From positions 567,084 to 631,083 of the forward strand of contig NZ_KB898471.1 of NCBI RefSeq assembly GCF_000377645.1: a stretch of DNA of 64,000 bases. Direction: 5' to 3'. Source of the stretch: Thiomonas sp. FB-6. Its GTDB lineage: Bacteria > Pseudomonadota > Gammaproteobacteria > Burkholderiales > Burkholderiaceae_C. The stretch's first letter is position 1. Each line of letters starts with the position of its first letter. Shown here in pieces: positions 41,451-50,270 of the stretch. A model generated the notes under the pieces. The model did not search any database. It worked only from the letters and a program-made list of their open reading frames with translations, and was not told the DNA's origin. A program made the translations under genes and the position numbers.

Positions 41451-41655
41451 TTGATCCGCCCCCTGCAGGCGTACCAGCGCTACGGCAGAAGCCGGCAGCC
41501 CTGCACCATTTCCGCGCCTTCGGCCGCGGATGGCAGGCAGGGCTGAACGCCCGCTGGAAGATTGGGGCAGCACCCTGTCACCAACGGAGCGGTACGGCAC
41601 GCTTAGTGCCTCGACACGAGCCAGGCTCACAACCCCAAGGAAACCGCAATGCGCA

Positions 41656-41735
41656 AACGACGAAGCCCGGCACTTGGCCGGGCTTCGTCGTTCAATGCTT
41701 GGGGTGCGACACGGGACGAAGATGCGAACTGGAGC
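41656..41735. repeat. hairpin plus degenerate copy of the tRNA-His 3' region
   Basis: Perfect 15-bp arms AACGACGAAGCCCGG (41656-41670) and its complement (41678-41692) form a strong hairpin. TTCAATGCTTGGGGTGCG and GGGAC follow. The order hairpin, CGTTCA, TTGGGGTG, GGGAC is the same as at 42975-43030, where it is the terminator and 3' end of tRNA-His. I read this as a decayed copy of that region, and possibly one end of an integrated element. It also matches 36715-36755. Confidence 0.5.
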
Positions 41736-41824
41736 ATGTTGCTGGCGCCGTGACGAACACGCCATCCATGACGCAGAAGACGGAACCAGGCTGCCCATGC
41801 GCGCGTAACGGACATTCGCCACTA

Positions 41825-41840
41825 GTATCGTATTCGATAC
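41825..41840. promoter_or_regulatory. operator candidate of the HigBA-like module
   Basis: GTATCG (41825-41830) and CGATAC (41835-41840) form a perfect inverted repeat with a 4-bp spacer, 9 bp before the toxin start. The site is AT-rich and would be the autoregulatory operator of the module. Confidence 0.6.
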
Positions 41841-41849
41841 AATTGGCTC

Positions 41850-42143
41850 GTGAGTTACGTCATCCAGCAGACCGTGACCTTCGCCAAGTGGCGTGCAAGC
41901 CTCAAGGATCTGCGGGCGGCGACGGCGATACGGCGTCGCCTCGAGCGCGCCCAGGCAGGCAATCTCGGAGACTTCAAGCCGGTCCAGGGCGACGTATCCG
42001 AAATGCGCATCGACGTCGGGCCCGGCTACCGCCTGTACTTCACGATCCGGGACGGGATCGTGGTGTTCCTGTTGACGGGCGGGAGCAAGTCCACGCAATG
42101 CGCCGATATCCGGCGCGCAGTGAAGATGGCCAGGGAGATCTGA
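41850..42143 (+). CDS. HigB-like addiction toxin (phage Gp49/HI1419 type)
   Basis: The 97-residue product starts at GTG 41850. It reads FAKWRASLKDLRAATAIRRR, GDFKPVQGDVSEMRIDVGPG, YRLYFTIRDG and LTGGSKSTQ, the RelE-superfamily type with the toxin gene first (COG3657). Such toxins cut mRNA on the ribosome. The antitoxin starts 3 bp after its stop. Confidence 0.88.
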   Translation: MSYVIQQTVTFAKWRASLKDLRAATAIRRRLERAQAGNLGDFKPVQGDVSEMRIDVGPGYRLYFTIRDGIVVFLLTGGSKSTQCADIRRAVKMAREI

Positions 42144-42146
42144 ACC

Positions 42147-42449
42147 ATGAACCTGAAATTCGTCCCCTTCGACATCGTCAGCGAACTCGACTCCGACGAG
42201 GCCATCGCCGAGTACCTGCGCCAGGTGTTCACCGACGGCGACTCCGACGAGATCATCCGCGCCCTGGGGCATGTGGCACGTGCCCGCGGAATGGCGAAGC
42301 TGGCCGCCGACAGCGGGCTTGGCCGGGAGAATCTCTACAACGCGCTGAAGCCGGGGGCCAAGCCGCGCTTCGACACCATCCTGCGCGTGTGCCGGGCACT
42401 GGGCGTCGACCTGGTCACGCAGCCGCACGATGCTCGGACGACGGCCTGA
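42147..42449 (+). CDS. HigA-like antitoxin (HI1420/COG3636 type)
   Basis: The 100-residue product has an N-terminal arm (FDIVSELDSDEAIAEYLRQV) and a helix-turn-helix (GMAKLAADSGLGRENLYNAL, FDTILRVCRALGVDL). This is the COG3636 antitoxin partner of COG3657 toxins. AGGGAG lies upstream. The truncated copy at 38424 and the scrap at 39589 come from this type of gene. Confidence 0.9.
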   Translation: MNLKFVPFDIVSELDSDEAIAEYLRQVFTDGDSDEIIRALGHVARARGMAKLAADSGLGRENLYNALKPGAKPRFDTILRVCRALGVDLVTQPHDARTTA

Positions 42450-42467
42450 CGGCCGGGGAGCACGCCG

Positions 42468-42956
42468 ATGAAGCGCAACCTGGCCGCTGAGCTCGCCGAA
42501 GGCTGCGAAGCACTCGCCGTCAACCGTCTCAGCCAACGCGCACTGCCGCCGCCCGAAGTCGAATCGATGACGCCGCCTTCCGATCCGATGGAAGACCTCG
42601 CCGCGCTGGAGAGGGAGCTTCACGATCCGGCCGTCCGCCGCGATCGCGCCCGCGTCGACGCGCTGCTGCACCAGGGTTTCGAGGAGGTGGGGCGTTCGGG
42701 CATCCGGTACACGCGCGCCGAGACGATCGCCGCCCTGGCATCCGAAGGACCGTCACGCGCCGCGATCACGTCCGACGCCTTCGCGCTCACGGCGCTGGGC
42801 GCCGACGCTGCGCTGCTGACCTATCGCACGGCCGAACGTTTGGCGGACGGCTCGGATATCAGGCATGCGCACCGCTGCTCGCTGTGGCTGCGCGTCGAAG
42901 GGCGATGGCAAGTCCGCTACCACCAGGCCACGCCCACGACCGAAAGCCCTGGATGA
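42468..42956 (+). CDS. DUF4440/SnoaL-like protein with an antitoxin-like N-terminal extension
   Basis: The 162-residue reading starts at ATG 42468 with GGGAG about 9 nt upstream. Residues 1-33 (MKRNLAAELAEGCEALAVNR, then LSQRAL) resemble the start of XRE-type antitoxins. Residues 34-162 (MTPPSDPMEDLAALERELHD; VDALLHQGFEEVGRSG; WQVRYHQATP) form a DUF4440 domain of the NTF2 fold. An internal ATG at 42567 would give the domain alone but lacks a ribosome site. It is probably a fusion made by recombination. The domain's substrate is unknown. Confidence 0.7.
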   Translation: MKRNLAAELAEGCEALAVNRLSQRALPPPEVESMTPPSDPMEDLAALERELHDPAVRRDRARVDALLHQGFEEVGRSGIRYTRAETIAALASEGPSRAAITSDAFALTALGADAALLTYRTAERLADGSDIRHAHRCSLWLRVEGRWQVRYHQATPTTESPG

Positions 42957-42961
42957 GGCGG

Positions 42962-42994
42962 CAAAAAGCGCGAAAGCCCAGCGCTGGCTGGGCT
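42962..42994 (-). terminator. terminator of tRNA-His
   Basis: AGCCCAGC (42975-42982) and GCTGGGCT (42987-42994) form a hairpin 17 nt after the tRNA CCA end. On the minus strand it is followed by CGCGCT and a T5 run (42967-42963). It is a likely rho-independent terminator for the tRNA-His transcript. Confidence 0.65.
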
Positions 42995-43010
42995 CTCGGC
43001 GTTCATTCGT

Positions 43011-43087
43011 TGGGGTGGCTGATGGGACTCGAACCCACGACAACAGGAATCACAATCCTGGACTCTACCAACTGAGCTACAGCCACC
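43011..43087 (-). tRNA. tRNA-His (anticodon GTG)
   Basis: This 77-nt minus-strand gene starts GGTGGCTGTAGCTCAGTTGG and has anticodon GTG in GGATTGTGATTCC. It has the T-arm GTGGGTTCGAGTCCCAT, ends in GCCACC and has an encoded CCA (43013-43011). The extra 5' G (G-1) facing C73 is the tRNA-His identity mark. The 3' end faces the accessory island. Confidence 0.97.
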
Positions 43088-43121
43088 ACCGGAAACCGGC
43101 CATTATAGGCATGTTCCTGGC

Positions 43122-45047
43122 TCAGCCGGAAGTGTTGTCCCCCGGCTTGTAGAAGATCTTCACGCCGTACTCCTTCTTGAGGGAGTCGACGTAGGCCTGT
43201 TCGTAGGCCTGGCCCAGGATCTGGTTCAGCGTGCCCTGCTGGGCGGCGAGTTCCTCGGCGCCGGGCTTGGCGTGGGTGACGGCGTCGACGGATACGAGCT
43301 CGTAGCCCTGGCCCGGCAGCGCCACGCCCATCAGCTGCGGCAGCTTGGCGGGGTTGGCGCGGAACACGGCTTGAAGCACCGGCTGGGGCACGCTCGATGG
43401 CTCCTGCGCCAGCGACACCTGCTGGCTCGCGCCCCACTGCGGCTGGGCCTTGCCGGCGCGCGCCTGCGCCAGCGCCTGCTCGCCGGCCTGGACGGCGCGC
43501 TTCGCGGCGAGTTCCTGCGTCAGCATCTGGCGCGCGCGGTCCTGCGCCTGCTCGAAGCTCAGCGTGGTGGCCGGCTGCAATTGGACGATGCGTCCGGAGG
43601 CGAGCACGTTGGGCGCGATCCGCACCGCGGGGATGTTGCGGCGGTCGCGCACGCTGAGCTTGCCGAACAAGGCCTTGAGGAAGGCGGGGCTGGCCAGCGG
43701 GTCGGCCGAGGGGTCCCCGGCGCGCGGCTGCGAGGTCACGTCGGCGGCGGTCCGGACCTGCAGGTGCAGCCTGGCGGCCACCTTGTCGTAGTTGCGGCTG
43801 TCCTCGTAGACCATGGAGCTGAACTTGTCGGACTCGTCGTGGAACAGCTTGGTGGCCTGCTGCTTGCGCAGCGCGGTGTCGATGTCGGCCCTGGCCTGGG
43901 CCAGGGTCTTGGTCTCGGCGGGGCGGATGCCGGTGAGTTCGACCACGTGGAAGCCGAACTGGGAGCGCACGGGCCCGGCGACCTCGCCGACCTTGTGCAG
44001 CGCGAACACCGCGTCGGCCACGGGCTTGACCATGGCGTCGGGCGTGAACCAGCCCAGGTCGCCGCCGGCGGGGGCGGTGCCGGGATCCTGCGAATCCTTG
44101 CGCGCCAGCTCGGCGAACCCGGCCGGATCCTTGCGCAGCTGCGCGGCGATCGCCTCGGCCCTGGCCTGAGCCTGGGCCACCTGCGCCGGCGTGGCTTTCG
44201 GAGGCAGGGTGATCAGGATGTGGCTGGCGCGGCGCTGCTCGGGGCTGTTGAACTCGGCCTTGTGGGCGTCGTAATAGGCCTGCTCCTGCTGGGGCGCGAC
44301 CTGCACGCCGGCCTCGAGCTGGGCGGCGCTGAACACCACGTACTGGACCTGGGCCTTCTCGGGAACCTGGAACTGCTCGGGATGGGCCTTGTAGTAGGCC
44401 TGCACCTGCGCCGCGTCGGGCTGCACGTCCTTGGCGAAATCGGCCGCCTGGAACTGCGCCACGCGCACGCTGCGGGTCTGCGTGCGCCAGTCGGCCAGCT
44501 GGGCGGCGACGGCGCGGCTGCCCAGCGCGTTGTCGGCCAGGCCGCCCTGCGCCTGCTGCAGCAGCAGCTGGGCGCGCACGCTGGACTCGAACTGGCCGGT
44601 GGTCATGCCCTGTTCCTGGATCAGCTTGCGGAAGGCGGCGACGTCGAAGCGGCCGTCCTTGTCGCGCAGCGCGGCGATCTGCGGGATCTGCAGGATGGCC
44701 TGCTGCAGCGCGCTGTCGTCGACTTGAAGGTGCTGCTTGTTCACGGCCACCTGCAGCAACGCCTCGCGCACCATGGCGTCGAGGGTGCGCATGCGCATCT
44801 GCGGCGTGTCCAGCGCGGCCGCGTCGGCGTTGCCGCCCAGTGCCTGCTGCATGCGCGCCACCTGGTCGCGCTCGGCGGAGTCGAGCTGTTCGCGCGAAAT
44901 CGGGATGCCGTCGACCTTGGCCGCCAGGTTGCCGTCGCCCGTGAAGTGGTTGTAGCCCTGGATGCCGAACAGCACGAAGGACGGGACGATCAGCAGGAAC
45001 AGCACCACCTGCAGGAGCTTGTTGTGCTTGCGGACGAATTCGAACAT
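43122..45047 (-). CDS. ppiD: periplasmic folding factor PpiD
   Basis: The 641-residue membrane-anchored chaperone/PPIase helps newly exported proteins fold at the Sec translocon. The N-terminus MFEFVRKHNKLLQVVLFLLI has a cytoplasmic tip and one transmembrane helix (about residues 11-33). A SurA-N-like region and a parvulin domain (about 265-365, with RRASHILI, GGDLGWFTPDAMVKPVADAV and GFHVVELTGI) follow in the periplasm. The ATG at 45047 gives the normal N-terminus. It lies between two tRNA genes, a known Burkholderiales arrangement with hupB. Confidence 0.93.
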   Translation of the reverse strand: MFEFVRKHNKLLQVVLFLLIVPSFVLFGIQGYNHFTGDGNLAAKVDGIPISREQLDSAERDQVARMQQALGGNADAAALDTPQMRMRTLDAMVREALLQVAVNKQHLQVDDSALQQAILQIPQIAALRDKDGRFDVAAFRKLIQEQGMTTGQFESSVRAQLLLQQAQGGLADNALGSRAVAAQLADWRTQTRSVRVAQFQAADFAKDVQPDAAQVQAYYKAHPEQFQVPEKAQVQYVVFSAAQLEAGVQVAPQQEQAYYDAHKAEFNSPEQRRASHILITLPPKATPAQVAQAQARAEAIAAQLRKDPAGFAELARKDSQDPGTAPAGGDLGWFTPDAMVKPVADAVFALHKVGEVAGPVRSQFGFHVVELTGIRPAETKTLAQARADIDTALRKQQATKLFHDESDKFSSMVYEDSRNYDKVAARLHLQVRTAADVTSQPRAGDPSADPLASPAFLKALFGKLSVRDRRNIPAVRIAPNVLASGRIVQLQPATTLSFEQAQDRARQMLTQELAAKRAVQAGEQALAQARAGKAQPQWGASQQVSLAQEPSSVPQPVLQAVFRANPAKLPQLMGVALPGQGYELVSVDAVTHAKPGAEELAAQQGTLNQILGQAYEQAYVDSLKKEYGVKIFYKPGDNTSG

Positions 45048-45109
45048 GGCGGCTGGGGACGGCTCCGGCTCGGCGGCCGGACGCGCGGATAGCGAAATCG
45101 GGAGGCACC

Positions 45110-45138
45110 AAAACAAAAGGCGAACCGAGGTTCGCCTT
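45110..45138 (-). terminator. terminator of tRNA-Val
   Basis: AAGGCGAACC (45117-45126) and GGTTCGCCTT (45129-45138) form a 10-bp stem with a 2-nt loop. On the minus strand it is followed by TTTTGTTTT (45118-45110). It lies 33 nt after the tRNA-Val CCA end and before ppiD. Confidence 0.8.
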
Positions 45139-45170
45139 CGTGTGCCCCAGCGTGGGGCGCGGCTTGCAGG

Positions 45171-45246
45171 TGGTGGGTGCTGAGGGGTTCGAACCCCCGA
45201 CCTACGCCTTGTAAGGGCGCCGCTCTACCAACTGAGCTAAGCACCC
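45171..45246 (-). tRNA. tRNA-Val (anticodon TAC)
   Basis: This 76-nt minus-strand gene starts GGGTGCTTAGCTCAGTTGG and has anticodon TAC in CCCTTACAAGGC. It has T-arm GGGGGTTCGAACCCC and ends in CACCC-A-CCA with the CCA encoded. It lies between hupB and ppiD. Confidence 0.97.
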
Positions 45247-45293
45247 CGACGTGCTCCGGCAAACCGCGCGAGCCTGGCGCGCAGTTTAGTGCA

Positions 45294-45566
45294 TCAGTTC
45301 AGCGCGTCCTTCAGACCCTTGCCGGCGCGGAACTTCGGCACCTTGGCGGCCTTGATCTTGATGGTCGCGCCGGTGCGGGGGTTGCGGCCGGTACGCGCCG
45401 GGCGCTTGGTCACGGCGAAGGTGCCGAAACCGATCAGCGTGACACTGCCGCCCTTCTTCAGGGTGACCTTGACGCCTTCGATCATCGAATCCAGAGCGCG
45501 CGCAGCGGCGGCCTTGGAGATCTCGCTCTTCTTCGCGATGTGTTCGATCAGTTCTGTTTTATTCAC
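45294..45566 (-). CDS. hupB: nucleoid protein HU (HupB type)
   Basis: This 90-residue DNA-binding protein starts at GTG 45566 with GGGGG about 7 nt upstream. It reads [20 protein letters not shown] and has [20 protein letters not shown], the HU arm with the DNA-intercalating Pro region. HU bends and packs DNA. It has its own strong promoter about 270 bp upstream. Confidence 0.97.
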   Translation of the reverse strand: MNKTELIEHIAKKSEISKAAAARALDSMIEGVKVTLKKGGSVTLIGFGTFAVTKRPARTGRNPRTGATIKIKAAKVPKFRAGKGLKDALN

Positions 45567-45831
45567 TCTGGCCCCCTGCATGAGGATGGTGTGGTTGAAC
45601 GAGTTGACGACGACACGACGCCACGGAACTTGCGCCCGCCCGCGGACACGTCGCGATGCCTCCGGAGAATTGCGCGTACGCCCCAGGCCGAGGTTCAGCC
45701 GTTGCGCCCGGTTCGTGATGCGCGCGGACCCGAGGTCCGGAAGCGCACCGGGGGTCTTTCGAGGCCCGGCTCGCATCACCGCGATCACGCCGAGCGCCGC
45801 GGATTACAAGGCTTGCGGCGCCAGCCCACGC

Positions 45832-45860
45832 ATTAGAGCGAGCACCGCTGCGCGTGTCAA
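45832..45860 (-). promoter_or_regulatory. sigma-70 promoter for hupB
   Basis: On the minus strand TTGACA (45860-45855) and TCTAAT (45837-45832) are 17 bp apart, a near-consensus sigma-70 promoter. Transcription would start near 45825 and give a leader of about 260 nt before hupB. The 370-bp gap 45567-45936 holds this promoter and no gene that I can support. Confidence 0.75.
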
Positions 45861-45936
45861 TCAAGGGAAGTGCCAGCGCGCGGCCCGCGTGGTGGGAACG
45901 CCGCGGAGCCGGCGCCGGCGCGGGCTGGCGGGCCGA

Positions 45937-47055
45937 TCAGGCCCGGGCTACCTGGGCGGCGATGGCCCGGCCGAGCTCGCTGGTGCTGGCCTGGCCGCCC
46001 AGGTCGGGGGTGCGCGGCGCCTGGGAATCGGGCTGCAGCGCGGCCTCGATGGCGCCCAGCATGGCGTCGTGGGCGTCGCGGTGCCCGAGGAAGTCCAGCA
46101 TCATCGCGGCGCACCAGATCTGGCCGATGGGGTTCGCCAGGCCCTTGCCGGCGATGTCCGGCGCCGAGCCGTGCACCGGTTCGAACAGGGACGGAGCGCT
46201 GCGCGTGGGATTCAGGTTGGCGGAGGGGCCGATGCCCAGGGTTCCGCACAGCGCCGGTGCGAGGTCGCTGAGAATGTCGCCGAACAGGTTGGAGCCGACG
46301 ATGACGTCGAAGTCCTGCGGGCGCTGCACCAGGCGCGCGCACAGTGCGTCGATGTGGAACTGGTTCCAGCGCACCTGGGTGTGCGCCTGGGACACCGCGC
46401 GCACGCGTTCGTCCCAGTAGGGCATGGTGATGGAAATGCCGTTGGACTTGGTGGCCGAGCTCAGCAGGCGCCGCGGGCGGCGTTCGGCCTGCTCGAAGGC
46501 GAAGTGCAGCACGCGGTCGACGCCGATGCGGGTCATGATGGAGTCCTGCACCACCATCTCGCGCTCGGTGCCGGCGAACATGCGCCCGCCGGCGTCGGAA
46601 TATTCGCCCTCGGTGTTCTCGCGCACGATCAGCAGGTCGATGTCCCCCGGCACGCGTCCGGCCAGCGGGGAGCGCACGCCAGGCATCAGGCGCGCCGGGC
46701 GCAGGTTGACGTACTGGTCGAAGGTGCGGCGGAACTGCAGCAGCGAGCCCCACAGCGAGACGTGGTCGGGCACCTTGTCGGGCCAGCCGACGGCACCGAA
46801 CAGGATGGCGTCGAAGTCGCCCAGGGTCTGTTCCCAGTTCTTCGGCAGCATGCTGCCGTGGCGCAGGTAGTAGTCGCAGGAGGCGAAGTCGAATTCCTCC
46901 AGCTGCAGCGCGATGCCGAAGCGGCTGGCGGCGGCCTGCAGCACCCGCACCCCCTCGGGCATGACCTCCTGGCCGATGCCGTCGCCGGGAATCACGGCGA
47001 TGCGCCACGGGCGCGCCTGGGCGGGCGCGGCGGAGGAGGACGATTCCTGGCTCAT
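45937..47055 (-). CDS. tartrate/D-malate dehydrogenase (decarboxylating), TtuC/DmlA family
   Basis: This 372-residue NAD-dependent enzyme belongs to the isopropylmalate/isocitrate dehydrogenase superfamily. RIAVIPGDGIGQEVMPEGV opens the fold, IVRENTEGEYSDAGG is the signature of the TtuC/DmlA branch, and GSNLFGDILSDLAPALCG binds metal and NAD. It converts D-malate to pyruvate and CO2, or tartrate to oxaloglycolate and glycerate. Which substrate is used cannot be settled from sequence. The nearest same-strand neighbour, pgsA, is 7 bp upstream. Confidence 0.9.
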   Translation of the reverse strand: MSQESSSSAAPAQARPWRIAVIPGDGIGQEVMPEGVRVLQAAASRFGIALQLEEFDFASCDYYLRHGSMLPKNWEQTLGDFDAILFGAVGWPDKVPDHVSLWGSLLQFRRTFDQYVNLRPARLMPGVRSPLAGRVPGDIDLLIVRENTEGEYSDAGGRMFAGTEREMVVQDSIMTRIGVDRVLHFAFEQAERRPRRLLSSATKSNGISITMPYWDERVRAVSQAHTQVRWNQFHIDALCARLVQRPQDFDVIVGSNLFGDILSDLAPALCGTLGIGPSANLNPTRSAPSLFEPVHGSAPDIAGKGLANPIGQIWCAAMMLDFLGHRDAHDAMLGAIEAALQPDSQAPRTPDLGGQASTSELGRAIAAQVARA

Positions 47056-47062
47056 GAGGACC

Positions 47063-47629
47063 TCATTCGGAGAGTTTGATGCCCGCCAGCGCGAGCTTGA
47101 AGTAATACAGCATGGACCACAGGGTCAGCGCGGCGGCCACGTCGAGCAGCCAGCCGCCCCACCAGGCCGCCGACAGCACGCCGAACAGGCGCCCGTCGTA
47201 CAGCAGCAGCGGGATGGCCACCATCTGGGTGGCGGTCTTGACCTTGCCCAGCCAGTTCACGGCCACGGCGCGCGAGCGGCCGATGCGCGCCATCCACTCG
47301 CGCAAGGCCGAGATGGCGATTTCGCGGCCGATGATGATCAGCGCCACCAGCGAGCCGATGCGCCCGAGCTGCAACAGCACGAGCAGCGCGGCCGAGACCA
47401 TCAGCTTGTCGGCCACCGGGTCCAGGAAGGCGCCGAAGGCGGAGGTCTGGTTCCAGCGTCGCGCCAGGAAACCGTCGAACCAGTCGGTGAGCCCGGCCAG
47501 CACGAACAGCAGGGCGGCCGCGAGGTTGCGCTCGGGCAGGCTCAGCCAGTGCTGCGGCAGCGCGTACACGCCGACGACCAGCGGGATGGCCGCCACGCGA
47601 AGCCAGGTCAGGAGGGTCGGCACGTTCAT
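47063..47629 (-). CDS. pgsA: CDP-diacylglycerol-glycerol-3-phosphate 3-phosphatidyltransferase PgsA
   Basis: The 188-residue inner-membrane enzyme makes phosphatidylglycerolphosphate, the step toward phosphatidylglycerol and cardiolipin. It has the CDP-alcohol phosphotransferase motif DWFDGFLARRWNQTSAFGAF then LDPVADK, with the catalytic Asp residues. Four to six helices are visible. The ATG at 47629 gives the normal N-terminus MNVPTLLTWLRV. It lies downstream of uvrC, as often seen. Confidence 0.94.
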   Translation of the reverse strand: MNVPTLLTWLRVAAIPLVVGVYALPQHWLSLPERNLAAALLFVLAGLTDWFDGFLARRWNQTSAFGAFLDPVADKLMVSAALLVLLQLGRIGSLVALIIIGREIAISALREWMARIGRSRAVAVNWLGKVKTATQMVAIPLLLYDGRLFGVLSAAWWGGWLLDVAAALTLWSMLYYFKLALAGIKLSE

Positions 47630-47704
47630 GGTGCCCAGCATTATTCCATCGCCGGGCGCGAAACCCCATGCGGGCAAGCCCGGCGCCCGTCCGGACCGGC
47701 CGGT

Positions 47705-49552
47705 TCAATGCAGCGCGGAGTAGATGGCCTGCGCAAGTTCCCGCGAGATGCCCTCGACGCTCATCAGGTCCTCCACGCTGGCCTGTTCCACGCCGCGCAG
47801 GCCGCCGAAGCGGGCGAGCAGGCGGGAGCGCCGCTTCGGGCCGATGCTGGCGATGTCCTCCAGGCGCGAGCCCCCGGTGCGCGCCTTGGCGCGCCGCGCG
47901 CGCATGCCCGTGATCGCGAAGCGGTGCGCCTCGTCGCGGATCTGCGCCACCAGCAGCAGCGCCGGGCTGTCGGGCGGCAGGCTCAGCTTGGGCCGCGAGT
48001 CGGCGAACACCAGTTCCTCGAGCCCGACCTTGCGGCCTTCGCCCTTTTCCACGCCGACGATGCGGGCGATGTCCAGCCCGAGCTCCTCGAACACCGAGCG
48101 GGCCACCCCCACCTGGCCGCGCCCGCCGTCGATGAGCACGATGTCGGGCAGTCCCTCGCCGCTGTTCTCGGCCACGCGGGAATAACGCCGCGTCAACACC
48201 TGGCGCATGGCCGCGTAATCGTCGCCGGGGGTGATGCCCTCCACGGTGTAGCGGCGGTAGCGCGAAGGCTGCATCGCGTGCTGCTGGAACACCACGCAGG
48301 AGCCCTGCGTGGCCTCGCCCGCGGTGTGGCTGATGTCGAAGCACTCCACGCTCAGCGCGCCCAGGTCGTCGAGCTGCAGGCCCAGGGCCTGGGCCAGCGC
48401 GTCGGTGCGCAGGTGTTGCGCGCCCTCGTCGGCCAGCAGCCGCGCCAGCGCCAGGCGCGCGCCCTGCTCGGCCTGCTCCAGCCAGCGCCGGCGCGTGCCG
48501 CGGGGGTTGAGCACGACGCGGCAGCGCTGGCCGCGGTGCTGCTCCAGGGCCTCCATCAGCTCGGAGGACAGCGCGCAGCCGCTGACCAGCACGGGAGGCA
48601 GCGGCAGGTCCAGGTAATGCTGCGCGACGAAGGCCTCCAGCACGGCCTGCTCGGGCGGCATGCCCTCGGGCGCGTCGTCCAGCCCGGCGAGCTGGCTGGG
48701 GTAGTAGGCGCGGTCGCCCAGGTGGCGCCCGCCGCGCACCATCGCCAGGTTCACGCAGGCGCGCGCGCCCTGCAGCGCCACGCAGAGGATGTCGGCGTCC
48801 TGGTCGGCGTCGACTTCCATGCTCTGCTGTTGCAGCACCCGCGACAGCGCGCCGATCTGGTCGCGCAGCACCGCCGCTTCCTCGAAGCGCAGCTCGGAGG
48901 ACAGCTGCTCCATGCGCTGCTGCAGATCGCCCAGCACGCCGTCGTGCTCGCCGCGCAGGAAGCGGGTGGCGGCCTCGACGTCGGCGGCGTAGTCCTGCTG
49001 CGAGATCAGCCCCACGCAGGGGCCCGAGCAGCGCTGGATCTGGTGCAGCAGGCAGGGCCGGCTGCGGTTGGAAAACACCGTGTCCTCGCAGGTGCGCAGC
49101 CGGAACACCTTCTGCAGCACGGTGATGCTTTCCTTGACCGCCCAGGCGCTCGGATAGGGGCCGAAGTAGCGGTTGCGCCGGTCCACCGCGCCCCGGAAGT
49201 AGGCCATGCGGGCAAAGGCGTGGCTGGTGCCCAGCTTGAGGTAGGGGTAGGACTTGTCGTCGCGGAACAGGATGTTGAACCGCGGGTTCTGGGTCTTGAT
49301 GAGGTTGTTCTCGAGCAGCAGCGCTTCCGCCTCGGAGGCGGTGACCGTGGTCTCCATGCGCTCGATGCGCGAGACCATGTGGCCGATGCGGGTGCCGCCG
49401 TGGTCCTTCTGGAAATAGCTGGACACGCGCTTTTTCAGGTCGCGCGCCTTGCCGACGTACAGCAGCGTGCCGTCGGCGGCGAAGTAGCGGTAGACCCCCG
49501 GCAGGTGGGGCAGCGCGGCGACCTGCCGGGCCAGCGCGTCGTCGGCGGCCAT
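47705..49552 (-). CDS. uvrC: excinuclease ABC subunit C
   Basis: The 615-residue UvrC makes both cuts in nucleotide excision repair. It has the GIY-YIG nuclease domain at the N-terminus ([20 protein letters not shown]), the UVR motif in the middle ([21 protein letters not shown]), the RNase H-like endonuclease domain with ECFDISH and [10 protein letters not shown], and a C-terminal HhH pair. The ATG at 49552 is 1 bp after the UDG stop. It ends 75 bp before pgsA. Confidence 0.96.
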   Translation of the reverse strand: MAADDALARQVAALPHLPGVYRYFAADGTLLYVGKARDLKKRVSSYFQKDHGGTRIGHMVSRIERMETTVTASEAEALLLENNLIKTQNPRFNILFRDDKSYPYLKLGTSHAFARMAYFRGAVDRRNRYFGPYPSAWAVKESITVLQKVFRLRTCEDTVFSNRSRPCLLHQIQRCSGPCVGLISQQDYAADVEAATRFLRGEHDGVLGDLQQRMEQLSSELRFEEAAVLRDQIGALSRVLQQQSMEVDADQDADILCVALQGARACVNLAMVRGGRHLGDRAYYPSQLAGLDDAPEGMPPEQAVLEAFVAQHYLDLPLPPVLVSGCALSSELMEALEQHRGQRCRVVLNPRGTRRRWLEQAEQGARLALARLLADEGAQHLRTDALAQALGLQLDDLGALSVECFDISHTAGEATQGSCVVFQQHAMQPSRYRRYTVEGITPGDDYAAMRQVLTRRYSRVAENSGEGLPDIVLIDGGRGQVGVARSVFEELGLDIARIVGVEKGEGRKVGLEELVFADSRPKLSLPPDSPALLLVAQIRDEAHRFAITGMRARRAKARTGGSRLEDIASIGPKRRSRLLARFGGLRGVEQASVEDLMSVEGISRELAQAIYSALH

Positions 49553-49553
49553 C

Positions 49554-50270
49554 TCAGGTTCCCGCGGCGCGCGCATCCGCCGCGGCGCGCTCGAACACGC
49601 CCCGGAACATGCCGGCGGTCAGGCGCCCGGTGTTCTGGTTGTAGCGGCTGCAGTGGTAGCTGTCGTACAGACGCAGCCCGCCCAGTTCGTGGCGCGCGCC
49701 GTGCGCGAAGCGCGCCGCGGAGGCCTTGAGTCCCAGCGCCTGCAGCACCGCGCCGTGGGCCACCGTGCCCAGCGCCAGCACCACCGCCAGGCGCGGCATG
49801 CTGGCAAGCTCGGCGCGCAGGTAGGCGTTGCATTCGCGCACCTCCGCCGGCAGCGGCTTGTTGCCGGGGGGCAGGCACTTGACGCTGTTGCAGATGCGGC
49901 AGTCGAGCATGCGCATGCCGTCGTCGGCGCGGATGCTGGCCGGCGGGTCGCCCGCCAGCACCGGGGGCTCGCGCGTGGCCAGGCCCAGCTCGTTCAGCGT
50001 GCCGTAGAGCAGCGGGCCGGCGCCGTCGCCGGTGAAGGGGCGGTTGGTGGCGTTGGCGCCGTGCAGCCCGGGCGCCAGCCCCACCACCAGCAGGCTCGCC
50101 GACAAGGGGCCGAAGGAAGGCACCGGCAGGCAGGCGTACTGGGGGTGGCGCTCGTGCACCTCGTCGCGGAAGCCCGCCAGGCGGGAACAACGGCGACAAT
50201 GGGGGTCGTACACCGGATGTCCGGTCGGCGCGCCCGCGCGCTCCCGTGTGGATTGCTTGTGATGAACCAT
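49554..50270 (-). CDS. uracil-DNA glycosylase, family 5 (UdgB type) with Fe-S cluster
   Basis: The 238-residue enzyme removes uracil and some deaminated bases from DNA. The Fe-S cysteines are C25 and C28 in CRRCSRL and two more in [35 protein letters not shown] is the family 5 motif, in which the usual catalytic Asp is replaced. HGARHEL and [12 protein letters not shown] form the C-terminal uracil-binding part. The start ATG at 50270 overlaps, head to head, the earP start at 50262. A GTG at 50213 would avoid the overlap but shorten the N-terminus. Confidence 0.88.
   Translation of the reverse strand: MVHHKQSTRERAGAPTGHPVYDPHCRRCSRLAGFRDEVHERHPQYACLPVPSFGPLSASLLVVGLAPGLHGANATNRPFTGDGAGPLLYGTLNELGLATREPPVLAGDPPASIRADDGMRMLDCRICNSVKCLPPGNKPLPAEVRECNAYLRAELASMPRLAVVLALGTVAHGAVLQALGLKASAARFAHGARHELGGLRLYDSYHCSRYNQNTGRLTAGMFRGVFERAAADARAAGT

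Noticed and set aside
36385-43010. CRISPR array or defence locus in the accessory island
   Set aside because: There are no regularly spaced repeats and no cas or restriction genes. The repeats seen are duplicated gene pieces and tRNA-end remnants.
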